This document shows, one piece after another, positions 25,850 through 37,125 of a stretch of 64,000 nucleotides of DNA. Every line of letters starts with the position of its first letter. Positions within the stretch are counted from its first letter, which is position 1. The position numbers and the translations under genes are program-made. The notes under the pieces were generated by a model. That model made no database searches and was not told the origin of the DNA. It was given only the letters and a program-made list of their open reading frames with translations. The stretch is from Ascochyta rabiei (taxonomy: Eukaryota > Ascomycota > Dothideomycetes > Pleosporales > Didymellaceae): NCBI RefSeq assembly GCF_004011695.2, contig NC_082413.1:1037001-1101000 (forward strand), read 5' to 3'.

Positions 25850-27600
25850 TAGACTAGCTAAAGCAGAAATTCTTTAGCCTATTATAGCTATTTCTAATAT
25901 AAGAAGATAAAGAAAGTTATATACTACGTTATATAGTTATAATTGTAAGCAAATATAGAAGAATTAGTATAGAAGAACACCTTTCTAGTATTATTTAGAC
26001 TATCTAAGAGTGTAATGCACCTAATTGCTATATTAGCCTAAAACTATCTACTAACTATAAACTTAGGTATTATTAATCTAAACCTTCTATTATAGGGAAC
26101 ATCTATTAACTATAACTACTACTACAGGTATAAGTAGTAGCCTTGCAACTACTATAAGGCTTCTTAGTAGCAGCAGCAGCAGTAGCAGCGTTAGCGGCAG
26201 CCTGTTTAGCAGCCTCCTGTTCCTCCTACTCCTCTTAAAGTTAACTAAGTGTCTTTCTAGTGCCTGTAATCTAGTACTTTAACTATAAAATAAGTTAGAT
26301 ATTATTAAAATAGGTTAAAACGTGCCATAATACCTTCTTGCAGGAAGTAATAGGCGCGTCTAGATTAGATTTGCTACTGCTCTCCTCTAACATCCTCTTT
26401 TGCTTTATCTCAGCCTTAACAGCGCTAGCCTTAGATTAATCTTACTTCTTAATATAGATACTAGATAAGGTTAACTTACGTGCGTAGGTGTTGCTATTAT
26501 AGAGTATAAGTAGCTCTTCCTATAGTAAATAGTTCCTATAAAGGTTAGATTATGCTATAATAAGCTAAAAAGAGACAGAACATACTCTTAAACTATACCT
26601 AGCAACAAGCTAGCCTAATTAACAATAGACTTGCCTATTATAGTCTTCTTGTTAATAGACATAGGCGCAGTAGTAGCAGATATTACAGGGGTAGTCTTAA
26701 CGCTAGCTGCATTAACAATAGCAGCATAAGTAGTAGTAACTAGGTAGTAACTAGAGTAAAGGCGCACTATATTGCTAGAAAGCCTTAAATAGCTGTTAGC
26801 GTACTTATTAGAGCCCTAAATGTATTAAAAGATGCTAAAATAAGCTAAAAGGAGACAAAACACGTACTAATAGGCAATTCTTATTGCTATTATAACACTC
26901 TCTGTAGTAGTAGGCCTAGGTGTCCCTATAACGTAGGCTACCCTATAAAGCTAGGTTAGTAGAGAAACAACAGTCCCTATAGACATTACTATTAGCAATG
27001 TAGTAGCGATATAGCATACAGCACTACTTAGCCGTCCTACTATTCTTAGCAATGTTAATCTTATAGTAAGCAGGCATTAATATAACAGCTATAGCAAATA
27101 GTAGTTAGTAACAGTTAGTAACAGTTAGTAGTAGGTAGTAGTAGTTAGGAATAGTCTAAAGAGGTTACTAGGGCGTATTGTGCGGTGCTATCTGCTAAAA
27201 CGTGTTAGAACGTGCTAGAAAGACCTAGAAAATCCCTTAGCTATCCTTACAAAAGTGCTAGACAGAATAGGTTAGTACTTACTAAAATAAAGTAGGATAT
27301 AGTAGTAACTAATAAAACTAGGGGTATAGATAGCTTATATGCTGCTAGCTACCTAGTTAGAGCTTTAGCCTGCGCAAACAGCTGCCTAGACCCTAGAGGT
27401 AAAGTAAGAGGTAAGAGAGGATTCCTGTTTAACTTTTACTAGGTAAAGGTAGAATTAGTATTAAGCCCTATCTAGCCTTATAAGGCGTCTAAAATGCCTA
27501 AACCTAGTTGGAATTAGCTATAACAGGATAGACAGAGTAAACATGTCTAAAGCTAGGCTAAAATAATACAGTATTGCTAATTATACTATTATTTAAGCTA
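25850..27600 (-). pseudogene. Antisense reading in the 3' region of the chromodomain Gypsy
   Basis: Between the chromodomain and the 3' LTR the minus strand, clearest at about 26430-26150, reads as a Lys/Glu-rich then Ala/Gln-rich protein segment (KAEIKQKRMLEESSSKSN, later EEQEAAKQAAANAATAAAA). The plus strand there gives no coherent reading. I do not recognise the family. It could be an accessory antisense frame of the element, a captured host fragment, or an inserted unrelated element. Internal direct repeats near 26555 and 26830 (ATAAGCTAAAA followed by GAGACA) show further rearrangement. Confidence 0.35.
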
Positions 27601-27623
27601 AATAATCTAAAGAAGGGAGGCAT

Positions 27624-27825
27624 TGTTAGGCGCTAGGCCTAGAGGTACCTCTGCCTGTCTTAGCAAGCTACTATAGGGCTAGTCAGCCCAGACTATATAA
27701 AGGTGTTGGAGGTTATTACTAATACTCTAGTAATTAGTCTTGTTACTACACACTACGTACCTTAATACACCTGCTATCCTCTTTAACTCTATCCTCCCTT
27801 ATGATCGCTTTGTACACTCTTTACA
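27624..27825 (+). repeat. 3' LTR of the chromodomain Gypsy (202 bp)
   Basis: It follows the polypurine stretch AAAGAAGGGAGGCAT, begins TGTTAGGCGC, ends CTCTTTACA, and is followed by the ATTAT duplication. Confidence 0.92.
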
Positions 27826-27855
27826 ATTATAGCGGCAGTAAGACTCTTAATTATT

Positions 27856-28017
27856 AGAATAGATAGTAATAGTAATAAGTTAATAATAATATATTAATGT
27901 TCTGTTGTTGTTCTATATAAGGGTGATTTTTGTCTTATCTAGGTTCTAGTAGAGGCCTTGCACGGTTTCTTAGCAGGTATATCGCCTAACCCATTTCTTT
28001 AATACCTTTTATTTCAC
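27856..28017 (-). repeat. Candidate LTR remnant (about 162 bp)
   Basis: It begins TATTAGAATAG and ends TTTCACA on the plus strand. It is preceded by GTAAGACTCTTAAT, the same motif that abuts the 5' LTR of the Copia elements at 53779-53791 and 63054-63066. A shared primer-binding motif next to a 162-bp TG..CA-like unit suggests a 5' LTR of a minus-strand Copia-type element whose interior is at 27831-27855 and 19677-20568. The sequence itself differs from the Copia LTR described below. The 3' edge abuts Gypsy-alpha. Confidence 0.4.
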
Positions 28018-28221
28018 AGCTACCTACTAAAGAGCTTCTTAACTAGCAGGACTAGGGCCCTGGTAGGGGGAGAGGAGGCGCAGATCTACCCCTTGTCTGT
28101 TAGTGCTAACACCAACTTCTATATCTTAAGTAGCTAGTCTCTTAGCATATTAAATAGAGGGCTCTAGGGTAGAGGCTTCTCCTTCCTAGATTAGTTATGT
28201 TACAACTATATATAGTAATCT

Positions 28222-28229
28222 ATCTAGCC
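28222..28229. repeat. 8-bp target duplication ATCTAGCC (left of hAT)
   Basis: ATCTAGCC here is repeated exactly at 34910-34917. Eight-base duplications are characteristic of hAT transposons. Confidence 0.92.
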
Positions 28230-28239
28230 TACGCTGACA

Positions 28240-28540
28240 AAAGGGTAGGGGGTACCTCGGGGTTAGGTAGGGGTTGGGTACGGTCCGCACGGACGTTGGG
28301 TAGGGGTAGGGTAGGGGTAGGGTCTACATGGGGTAGGGGTAGGGTAGGGTCCGCACGGATGTTAGGTAGGGGTAGGGTAGAGGTACCTCTAGCGTGGGGT
28401 AGGGGTAGGGTACGGTCCGCACGGACTAGGGGTAGGGGTAGAGGTTAGGTAGGGGTTAGGTAGGGTTTAGGTAGGGTTTAGGTAGGGGTTAGGTAGAGGT
28501 TAGGTAGGGGTTAGGTAGGGGTAGGGTAGGTTAAAGTTAC
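28240..28540 (+). repeat. Left subterminal array of telomere-like G-rich units
   Basis: About 300 bp of variants of TAGGGG, GGGTTAGG and TTAGGTAGGGG, interspersed with three copies of the palindromic GTCCGCACGGA motif (near 28279, 28349 and 28412). It resembles but does not equal the fungal telomere unit TTAGGG. The mirror-image C-rich array is at the right end (about 34660-34900). Confidence 0.88.
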
Positions 28541-28769
28541 CTAATCTTCTATAATACTACAGACAACATACTTAATAGTATACTACTTAGAAATGCTGTA
28601 TACATAAAGAACTTAATTTTAAAAGATTTAAATAGAGGACAGAATTCTAGGATATTCTCTATTTATAACAGCTATTTATTAAAGAACTATATATCCTAAT
28701 ACTGTAGTGGCCTCGCTCCCTTTCGCGGCCGCTGTTCTCGCTAAGATAGAGTTAATAGACTAGTTTCTT

Positions 28770-31324
28770 TAGTACTACTACTGTGTTACTCTTCTTCTAT
28801 AACCTCTGTTTCTAGACTAGAACAAGCTAGTACCTTAAAGAGATTATCTAGCTTATCTAAAGCTGCCTCCTCCCCTTCTTGTATCTTTGCTAAAGTAAGA
28901 GAATCCTTTAGAATTATAATCTAGCGTATTATAGTAGTAGATAACCTGTGCTGTTAGTCCCTAATTACATCCCTAGCTGTATTAAACACCTGTTTAACTC
29001 TAACTTCTGTTATTAGTAATATAAGTATATCTTTTACTACACAAGCAAGTTATAGATAAGTTACAGCGTTAACCTTCTACTAATCTAGTAGATTAAATCT
29101 ATCTCCCTGTTGTATGCAAGGGGTACTAAGATAGGCCTCTCCTTCTTAGTAGGTGTAAGCCACCTCCTTATTATTATTAGATAGGTTTAAACTCTAACTA
29201 TAGGATAAGAAGCTCCTATTAGGTTACTAGACTAATTTTGCGGGTTTTTAGAACTAATTATCTTCTACTAACTGTTAAACAGGGTTGTAAAGTACTTGTG
29301 TAGAGCAACCTAAATTATTGTTGTTATAATAATCTAGGTATTGTAAGAATTGCTCTTAGTACATGTGCTTATCTTAAACTTCCTAGGTATTATCTTTATA
29401 ACGTAGTTAGTAATAGTATGTAATAAACTGCTGTAATAACATTACCTTATATACAGTAAGCTTCTACCTTAGATCTAAAATAGTTGCACAGTTAAACAAG
29501 AACCTACAACTGTCCTCTGTTTTAGAATAGTACTTAGACAGCTTAACACAACCCTTTTACGCAGCTGCTTTTACAACTTCTAGCTATTCTAAGTTATTAG
29601 CGTAACCTAGGTTATTGCTAAGCTCTTTAGTTATCTAATCTAAGAAATTAAATAGCTAGTTGTACATTAGCTAGATATGCTAGATAAGAGGCTTATAAGT
29701 CTCGCTAAGGGCACTAGATACCTTCTTAAATTGCTGTAGTATCATTGTAACCGCCCGCAGGTACTGCTACTTAGTTGCTGCTATTTAAAGTTTCTTAAGA
29801 TCTTTAAAATTAGCTTCTGCTACCTTGTTATATGTAGAAGCACCTTCTCTACAGCTTAGTGCCTTTAGTGCAATTTCTTGCTCTAACTATTTGTTAATAT
29901 AGACCTAAAGCTTTAGTGCGCGCTTACACATATTAGAGGTAGAGTTCCACCTAGTCCTAATATCTTATATAACTAATAGTTAATAATTTACTAGAATATT
30001 ACTCTATAGTGCAAGAAACCTCTTAAATTGTTGTGGTAATAGATCTATTGCAATGCAGAAAGCTTAGATCTGTGTTACACTTAGTATGTAATAAAATAAT
30101 ATAATAAATAATTTCTACCTTCTAGAGAGAGTTTAGAACAGACATGCTGTTTTTAATACCCCTAATATAGCGTTGCTGCAGTCTTTATACATGCTCTAGT
30201 TCTAGTAATACCTTAAGTTAGAGATAGTAAATAATGTCTTATACAATAAGGTTGATTATATATACAAGATAAGGAACAGTGTTCTCTCTACTATCCTAAG
30301 TAATGTTGTTCTGCTGTAGTAACCTCTCTAAGGTCTGTAATAATGCACTGTTATTACTAGCATTATTACAAGTAATAGCGAGCAGTTATTTTATATTTTT
30401 AGTTTCCTAAAGAAGTTAAAGAACTTACTATGCTATAGAGGATCCTGTATGTTTTCTGCGTATAGGAATAAAGTCTAAAAGGACTTCTTATAATTTCTAG
30501 CTCTTGTTTATATAGTAACCTTTAATAGCTAGGAAGCTAAGGTAATTGCTTATAGTCTAGGCATCTAACATAATAGACAATTTGGTACTAGAACTAAGAT
30601 TCTAGAGAAGAGCGTGTTCAGCAGCCTTAAATTGGCTTTACAATATCTGGCTAAATTTATAACGGGTAGGTATTACAGCTTCTAGCCTTAGGAAGTGGAT
30701 AAATTGTTAGAATAACAGCCGTTTAATTGTTTAAAATAAGAGGTTGTTGTTAACAACTAATTGCATAAGCTCTGTTTGAAAGGCTAAAGCAGAGTATGCA
30801 GGATTAGAAGAAAACTAGTTTTTATTTTGCTAGCGGGCAGTGTATAGATATAATAGGAGGTTTAACAAAGTATAAGTAGGATTCTTAATTTGTCTGCAGG
30901 CTTGTAAACTAAGGTGTTAGATAAGATGCTTAGTCCTACAGCCTTTTATAACTAGGTGCTAAAGAACTAACCTATAGTTATAACAGTATAGGTATAGATA
31001 GCTATCTTGTACCTAAGAGGCTTTGCTATATCTACTCTAGATCTAGCCTAACTAAGTTAGTACATCCTAATGTAGCTTTTTAGAAGCAGGATTGCTTCCC
31101 TATAATGTAGTTGTCTACCACTAATCCTATCCTATAATAGTTGCCTTACTATTACTAGTATTAGGGTCTAGGGATACTGGCTGTTTAATAAGATATAATT
31201 GTTTTAGAAACGCCTCTTTAACAAGTTGTGTAGCAGAGAAAGTAAGAGATAGAAGAAGCTTAGGTAGAGTAGAAGGTGTGTCTACTAGTAGTAATGACAT
31301 ATATGTTATATGTAGACGTAACAA
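28770..31324 (-). pseudogene. hAT transposase, RIP-degraded
   Basis: The transposase would cut and paste the element through an RNase H-like DDE fold. On the minus strand, in order: a poorly recognisable N-terminal DNA-binding region from about 31324; the catalytic region with the reading SIMLDAWTISNYLSFLAIKG (about 30560); the RTRWNSTSNM reading at about 29950, the conserved hAT RW block; and the C-terminal dimerisation block at about 29000 (VFNTARDVIRD, from the family pattern VERVFS-A-D). In-frame TAG/TAA codons are scattered throughout, most explained by TGG to TAG and CAG to TAG. The length, about 850 codons, is normal for fungal hAT transposases. Confidence 0.85.
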
Positions 31325-31349
31325 ATATAGATATTTAATCCTAAGGTAA

Positions 31350-32900
31350 TAGGATAATAGAAAAACTTTTTAACGAACTGCCTAGGGCAAGCCTAAGCCC
31401 TAAGTCCCTAACAGCAAGATTGTTATATTTAGTGCTAGGAACTAGTTATTTTACTATTTTCTTAGGGTTAGCTTAGATATCTTAAGCGAGTTTCTAATTA
31501 GGTAGAGATACAAAATAATAAATTAAACAGAAATTAGCAGATCTTGTAAAAGAGGCCATGTATGTGTTAATTAGCTGTTATTTTAAGCTAAAATATTAGC
31601 TCTATATCTAATCTAGATCTATCTTATCATTGTTGTTAGATCCTTCAGATCCTAATTCCTCTACATCTTTTCTAGCTAATAACTTGTAAAATTGCTTATT
31701 AGTCTTATACACATTTAGCATAGATTAATAGTACTCCTCTAGCTTAGAATTAGACTCTTTAATCTCCTCCTTACACTTATTATTGTTAGGTACTGGAATG
31801 AATAGGCAATAGCTAACAAGCTTAGTTTCCTAACTAATCTTATCTAAGAGAGACAGAGGTTTAGTTTAACTATAGTAATTAGTAAGTGTATGTAATAATA
31901 TAATGTAATAACTTACAGCTAGGTATTATTAGTTGCAACTGCTATGCTCTTAGGTGACATATTATTACAGAAGGCCTCCTATTCTTCCTTCTCCTTCTTG
32001 CTCTTAAAGGTGTTATCTTTAAGTTTTCGAAGACCTTGCTAATACTCTTAGCAGAGCAGTTTCTTAACAACGCTGCTATTAGAAAAGAGCCGTTTGTTAC
32101 CTTAGCCTACAGTAGTCTAACTAGTAGTAGAACTGTCTTAAGCAAGTTCTGCATGCTTTCTAAGGGCCTGTTAGTGTGCGCGAAGATCTATTTTAAGCTT
32201 AAGATTATCCTACTTCTTATAAACAGTCTTAAGCTTGTTTTTAAGCTACTTAGCTGTTCTTAGTTAGTAAATGTTTGTAATAAGAAGCTGTAATAACTAA
32301 CTACTAGCAGATAACTTAAAGCGTTGCTAATCTACATCTTCTTCTGTCTAGGCTACTATTGTAGCTTAAACATTAAGATCTGCTAAAGCATAAGACTAGT
32401 CTTAACCTAACTTTAGCCTAGCCTGGTATTTTACTACACAATTAGCAGCCTTTACCTTATTAATAATTTCCTTCTCTTTGCTACGCAAGGCAGCTTAATT
32501 TATTTGTTAAACTGCGCGGATACTGTCGCTAAGCTCTCCCTTAAATAAGACTTTTGTACTAGTCTTTTAGCCTACAGCCCTAATCTAACTATAAGAATTA
32601 AGGACTTAATTAATCTTATAGTCTCTTAAATAGAAACCCTAGTATTGTTAGCACTAACTGTAATAACAGGCTATAATAACTACCTTATTTAGTTAATCCT
32701 ACTCCTTAGTAGTGAAGCCAGCTAGTATACTGGTACCTGTAGTGCTAGCAAAGGTTAGCATATCTTCCTCCTCCTCCTCCTTCTTAATATTATTGGCGTT
32801 AGGTTTAATTATGCTAACTATAATAGGAGGTAGTAATAACGTGTAGTATTGTATAAACAGAAGGTATTATAGATGTAGAAGGTGTTGTAGAAGAGTAGGG
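31350..32900 (-). pseudogene. Second minus-strand frame inside hAT, unrecognised
   Basis: Upstream of the transposase on the same strand, a second decayed coding region can be followed: a segment with KKEEEEEDMLTF near 32790, a Lys/Gln-rich helical middle (about 32550-32300), and a Glu/Lys/Asn-rich segment with NSKLEEYY near 31750. I recognise no family. It may be a second protein of an autonomous hAT, a captured host gene, or a separate nested element; I found no flanking duplications that would prove insertion. Confidence 0.4.
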
Positions 32901-32936
32901 CGGTAGTAAGCTTTTTAGCAGCTGGTCTGTGCTTCA

Positions 32937-33665
32937 TCTGTCCTAGTTTTGCTAGCGCAAAAGCAACAAACGCTAGCGCTGTTACAACAAAAAACATTAA
33001 AACCCCTTCTAATAATATTAAAACAGCTTAGAGCTAGGTGCAACCTATGTTAAAAAAATGCGCTTAGCAAATATGCAAAATCTGTAGGTTATTACAGTTT
33101 AGTATTATATAACTGTTTATGCATTATAGTTGTAATAATCCCTACTTATAATAGATTTTGGTTTTCTTGCGCTAGGCAGCAGCCTCTACTAGCGCTTAAA
33201 CAACAAACGCTAGCGCTAAAGTAACAGGAAACATTTGTAACACGTCTTATAATATTAAATCTAATTAGAATTAGACATAGCCTAGGCTAAAAGAATGTGC
33301 TTAGTATATTTGTACTATCTATAAGTTATTATAGTTTTTTATTACATAACTGTTCATGTATTATAGTTGCAATAATCCCCTACTTACAATAGATTTTGGT
33401 TTTTTTACGCTAGGCAGCAGCCTCTACTAGCGCTTAAACAACAAACGCTAGCGCTAAAGTAATAGGAAACATTTACAACGCGTCTTACAATATTAAATTA
33501 AATTAGAATTAGACGCAGCCTAGGCTAAAAGAATGTGCTTAGCGTATTTATATTACCTGTAGGTTATTATAAGCTTTTATTACAGTTACGCTAGTGTATA
33601 ATAGTTGTAATAACTTTCTACTAGCTACAGATTCTGATTTTCTTACGTTAGGTAGCAGCCTAAAC
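32937..33665. repeat. Tandem repeat, three copies of about 238 bp, inside hAT
   Basis: The motif ACAAACGCTAGCGCT recurs with its CGCTAGCGCT core at 32971, 33208 and 33446, in about 238-bp units that share several further blocks (for example GCTAGGCAGCAGCCT, GTAGGTTATTA). Each unit holds a palindromic CTAGCG/CGCTAG pair. No coding potential was seen. Confidence 0.85.
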
Positions 33666-33699
33666 TTTGGCAGCGCACGGACCTCTGCACGCGTTATTA

Positions 33700-33960
33700 C
33701 ACTAACCTATTAATAAACTCTACTGTTACCTTTTACACTACAATACTACACTATTACAACAGCTATACTACTACAATTTTGCTGCGTAACCTAGGCGTAC
33801 TATAATATTACAGCCTACTATTACAGCTATTACAGCCTGCAAGCTATTACACCTGCTATTACACTTGTTTTTACAGCCTACCACTACAGCCTACTATTAC
33901 AGCCTACTACTACAGCATACTATTACAGCTAACTATTACAGCCAACATAGCTAGAGGTTG
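33700..33960. repeat. Minisatellite of TATTACAGCC-type units
   Basis: About 20 irregular units of 10-13 bp built on CTATTACAGC and CTACTACAGC variants, clearest at 33800-33955. It sits between the 238-bp repeats and the right subterminal region of hAT. Confidence 0.75.
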
Positions 33961-34640
33961 TAGGAACAAGGCTGTCCTAAGCTAAGGATTAGCTGTAACT
34001 AGCAGCACGCTAGTAAGGAAGCCCTTAGCAGCTAAGTCTGCCTGTAAGGCGCCTGCTCTGCTACTAAAGCGCAGGTACTGTTATAAGGCTGGCAGTATGT
34101 TATTACGTTCTATTATTATATTTAATAACTAATTCTAAGGTAGTAGTTGCGCTGCGCAATATCTGTTAATACTAGAGGTTAACTAAATTGTTAATACCTA
34201 AGATGCCATTCTCACGCGTAGTTTAGGAAGTTGCTCTTTAACTAAGAAATAATCTTTAGTTCTAGGCTAGCGCTCTAGAGGCTCTTTAGAAGTCTGCTAA
34301 GTCTTTTCTTGTTAGTGTCTTTAAAGGTATATGTTAGTTTCTTACAGAAGAACACAAAACTAATTTTTAAAGATATAAACATGAACGCTATCTATACGAA
34401 GCGAGTTACTATTTAGGTAAAGGATGTAGCTCTTACAAAGCGATACTACTAGAGGCTTATTAGTGCCCCCTACAAAATAATTATATATTATAAGAGGGGA
34501 AAAAGAGAAAACTAGGGTTTTATAGAATGTTTATATAATATACGCTGCTAATTAATCAACACACCTACATATAATAATTGTCTGTAATAATATTTAAAGC
34601 TTAACAACTAAAATATTTAAATAAAAAAGGCTTTAACAGG
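33961..34640. other. Non-coding hAT right interior
   Basis: About 680 bp between the minisatellite and the right G/C-rich array. No frame or motif was recognised on either strand. Confidence 0.5.
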
Positions 34641-34659
34641 ACAGATGTGTAGTTACGTA

Positions 34660-34900
34660 ATGTACCTAACCTCTACCTCTACAATATGTGGACCCTACCC
34701 TACCTGTACCCCTACCCCATGTAGACCCTACCCTACCTCTACCTCTACCCCATGTGGACCCTACCCTACCCCTACCCCTACCCCATGTGGACCCTACCCT
34801 ACCCCTACCCTCTTAGCATGGAATTAGCGTGGGTAGGGGTAGGGTACGGTAGGGGTACATCACCTGATGTACCCTACCCCTACCCAACCTCTACCCTTTT
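34660..34900 (-). repeat. Right subterminal array of telomere-like units
   Basis: C-rich on the plus strand (CTACCC, CTACCCCTACC, with three or four CCATGTGGACC-type spacers), mirror image of the left array. It contains a perfect palindrome GTACATCACCTGATGTAC near 34854-34872. Confidence 0.88.
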
Positions 34901-35626
34901 GCCACCGTAATCTAGCCCCTATCTAGAGGGAGGCCTAAGGCCTTACTCTAATTAAAGAGAATCTAAAACTAAGCTTACTTAGAGGGGAGATGTTCTACCT
35001 CCCCTGCTGTCCCTTGCGCTCCTAGATCTTAGGCCAAGAGGATTTTAGTCATGTTGTAGATACTTATAGAGACAAACGAGTCTTTAGGTTAGTACCTCTA
35101 GAGCCTATTAGCTAGGGTCTTATTAAACTTAGTTACTAATAGAAGTGCTATATAAACATCTACTGTATACTATAAGGACTTATAGACTATAATGTTCCCT
35201 ACCTATTATATTATTAGTATAACCTTTTTTATATCTAATACTACGCCTTTATATTATAGCTAAGGTTTCCTATAAAGTAATATTCTAGCTTAGACATAGC
35301 ACTATATAGGCTATAGCCTGCAAGCGCTACTTATCTAAGTTATAAATTAATAGGACTAAACAGGAGATTACAGACTTCCTATAAGTACCTACTGCTTACG
35401 CTAAGCACTATAGCAGCACCTTAATAAAGTCTCTTTATAAGCGCGTAGTAAATGTATTACTTACTATACTAAAGTATTTACACCCTAAGTCTACTAGTAT
35501 GTTAGCCTAAGTTGTACTGTTAAAAAATAAGAGTATATAGAATAGGGGCTTATCTATAGAGTTTTTAAGAGCTCCCCTAGCAGCCTCTAATGCCCCTATA
35601 CTAGTAGTCTCCTCTACTAATATACT

Positions 35627-35845
35627 AAACAGGAGTAGAAAGCACCCGTTAGTAGGCAGAGAGAGAGAGACGAAAGAGAAGATAGATGTAGAGAGATAGA
35701 TTAATAGTAATGTAGGTGGTAAGGTTAGGTGTCTGTCTATTAGATGGATGGATGCCCCTCTTATACCTGGCATCTGAGGGATTGCCGAGGTTATCCCCCC
35801 TGTTTACCAGTAATTACCAAGGTAGTTAGTCTATACACCGGCACA
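35627..35845 (-). mobile_element. 219-bp insert with 5-bp duplication, probable solo LTR
   Basis: Absent from Gypsy-alpha copy 1 at the equivalent point (about 6210). Flanked by ATACT on both sides (35622-35626 and 35846-35850). In minus orientation it starts TGTGCCGGTG, the same ten bases as the 228-bp LTR, but is otherwise different. It is only lightly mutated and holds an (AG)n tract near 35660 and GGATGGATG. The first base is ambiguous, so the far end may be TTTA or TTT. Confidence 0.6.
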
Positions 35846-37125
35846 ATACTTCTATAGCGCTTCTAACTTAGACTTGTATTAGAAGCAGCTAGTTTCCCCT
35901 ATATAAACTAGCCTCTTTCTTACTTAAAATTATTACCGCCTGTACTATAGTCACTACTGTATTAGCGTAACTCTAGTAAATATATCCTTCTTCGCCGCAA
36001 CAGGTATAAAGGCTAGCCTCCTAACATTATTAGAATACCTTGTTAGGGACCTACGTAGCCTAGTTGGGAGTAAACTACTTCTAACCCTTATGCTTAGCAC
36101 TGCTGGTAGTACGCACTGTAGATATAACTGTTATCTTAATATTACTATCTTTATTATGCCTAGGCAGTACCTAGGCTAGGCTGTAGCGCAGCTATTTTTC
36201 AATAACTATAGTCTTAACATCTACAGTAATAGACTTATACTCTATAACAGCTATATTATAGTCTAGATAAGTTACTTCTCAGTTTATTAATATATTACAG
36301 ATATTAGTGTTTAAGGCCTAGTAGAGTTTAAATAGGCGCTGTTCTCTATCCTAGTAAAGGCAGCTACTTTGCACTAGTAGCTGTTTAAACTAGATAAAGA
36401 AATCTAAGAATAATCTGTTAGTACCCTAATAGATACTCTCTAGTTTTGCCTAGGCATGTGTCTAGCTGTAATTGCTGCTGTAGCAGAATTCTAGGTATGT
36501 AAGGAAGTCCTCTAGGCTCTACATGCCTTAGGTACCCCTAATCTTATAGAATAGTGCTATATTATATTATATAGATATACTAAGCTTAGACTATATAAAG
36601 GTATATATATTCTATAGCCTACTAATATAGGATACGTCTGCCTGTAGCTTATGTTCTATTATAACCTGCTACACCTTAAATAAGGATTTATCCCTAGTAA
36701 ACGCCTTACCTATAGGAAGAGGCTTCCTATAGGCTATAGACGTCTGTATAGATGTATACAGGCCTAGAGCAGATACTAAAAACAGCAATTTATAAGGTAG
36801 GTTAGGAGCTAGGGTAGACGTTAAGGGGTACAGCGTTACTTCTAAGGAGGATAGTAGGACTGTAGACGTAGGTCTAGTATAGGTACTAGCTATTTATTCT
36901 AGGGACTTAATAAACGCATGTATATTAGAGGTATTATATTTAAGTAATACTATACGCTTATTAGTTGCACTTAAGGCTTACTATTAGCTAGTTATAAACT
37001 ACAATATTTAGGCTATAAATTTCTAAAGGTTAAGGGGACAGATTTATCTAGGGAGTTATTCTAGGAACTAGCTAACATAGTACAGACGTAACTGCTAGCT
37101 ATTCTTCTAGAAGAAACGATATAAA

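Larger units (their letters stand above)
20569..27825 (+). mobile_element. Complete chromodomain Ty3/Gypsy element (7257 bp), RIP-degraded
   Basis: A full-length chromovirus: LTR 20569-20770, Gag with a zinc knuckle at 21935 (CLKCRETGYYCPNC, His to Tyr), protease at about 22150-22400, reverse transcriptase at about 22780-23440 (IYLDNILVYSKTEEDYVRHV near 23210), RNase H at about 23640-24000, and integrase at about 24420-25250 (DFITDLPSSK, SDRGPLINLKMW-like and QTDGQTERQN readings). A C-terminal chromodomain-like segment follows at about 25525-25660 (VEKVLNRR through EYLIK and FPNLEIS), with a polypurine tract at 27610-27622 and 3' LTR 27624-27825. In chromoviruses the chromodomain steers integration to heterochromatin. 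About 1.9 kb between pol and the 3' LTR is extra. Stops throughout. Confidence 0.93.
28230..34909 (-). mobile_element. hAT-superfamily DNA transposon (6680 bp) with telomere-like ends
   Basis: The ends are inverted repeats, TACGCTGACAAAAGGGTAG at the left and the complement of TACGGTGGCAAAAGGGTAG at the right, inside an exact 8-bp duplication. Both subterminal zones are dense arrays of TAGGGG, TTAGGTAGGGG and CTACCC units. The transposase is on the minus strand (28770-31324). The rest contains a second unrecognised minus-strand frame (about 31350-32900), a 238-bp tandem repeat and a short minisatellite. At 6.7 kb it is longer than typical fungal hAT elements (about 3-4 kb). RIP has broken all frames. 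Confidence 0.92.

Noticed and set aside
28197..28448. 83-codon frame of Gly/Arg/Val repeats
   Set aside because: It translates the telomere-like array of the hAT left end and starts in Gypsy sequence outside the element. No independent support.
28240..28540. A true chromosome end or internal telomere from chromosome fusion
   Set aside because: The arrays are irregular, present at both ends of an element with inverted repeats and an 8-bp duplication, and in inverse orientation to each other. They belong to the transposon.
32036..32263. 75-codon plus-strand frame in hAT
   Set aside because: The complementary strand gives the more coherent reading, colinear with the second hAT frame; codons on the plus strand look random.
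34645..34827. 60-codon frame of Pro/Thr/Cys repeats
   Set aside because: It translates the right subterminal array of the hAT element.
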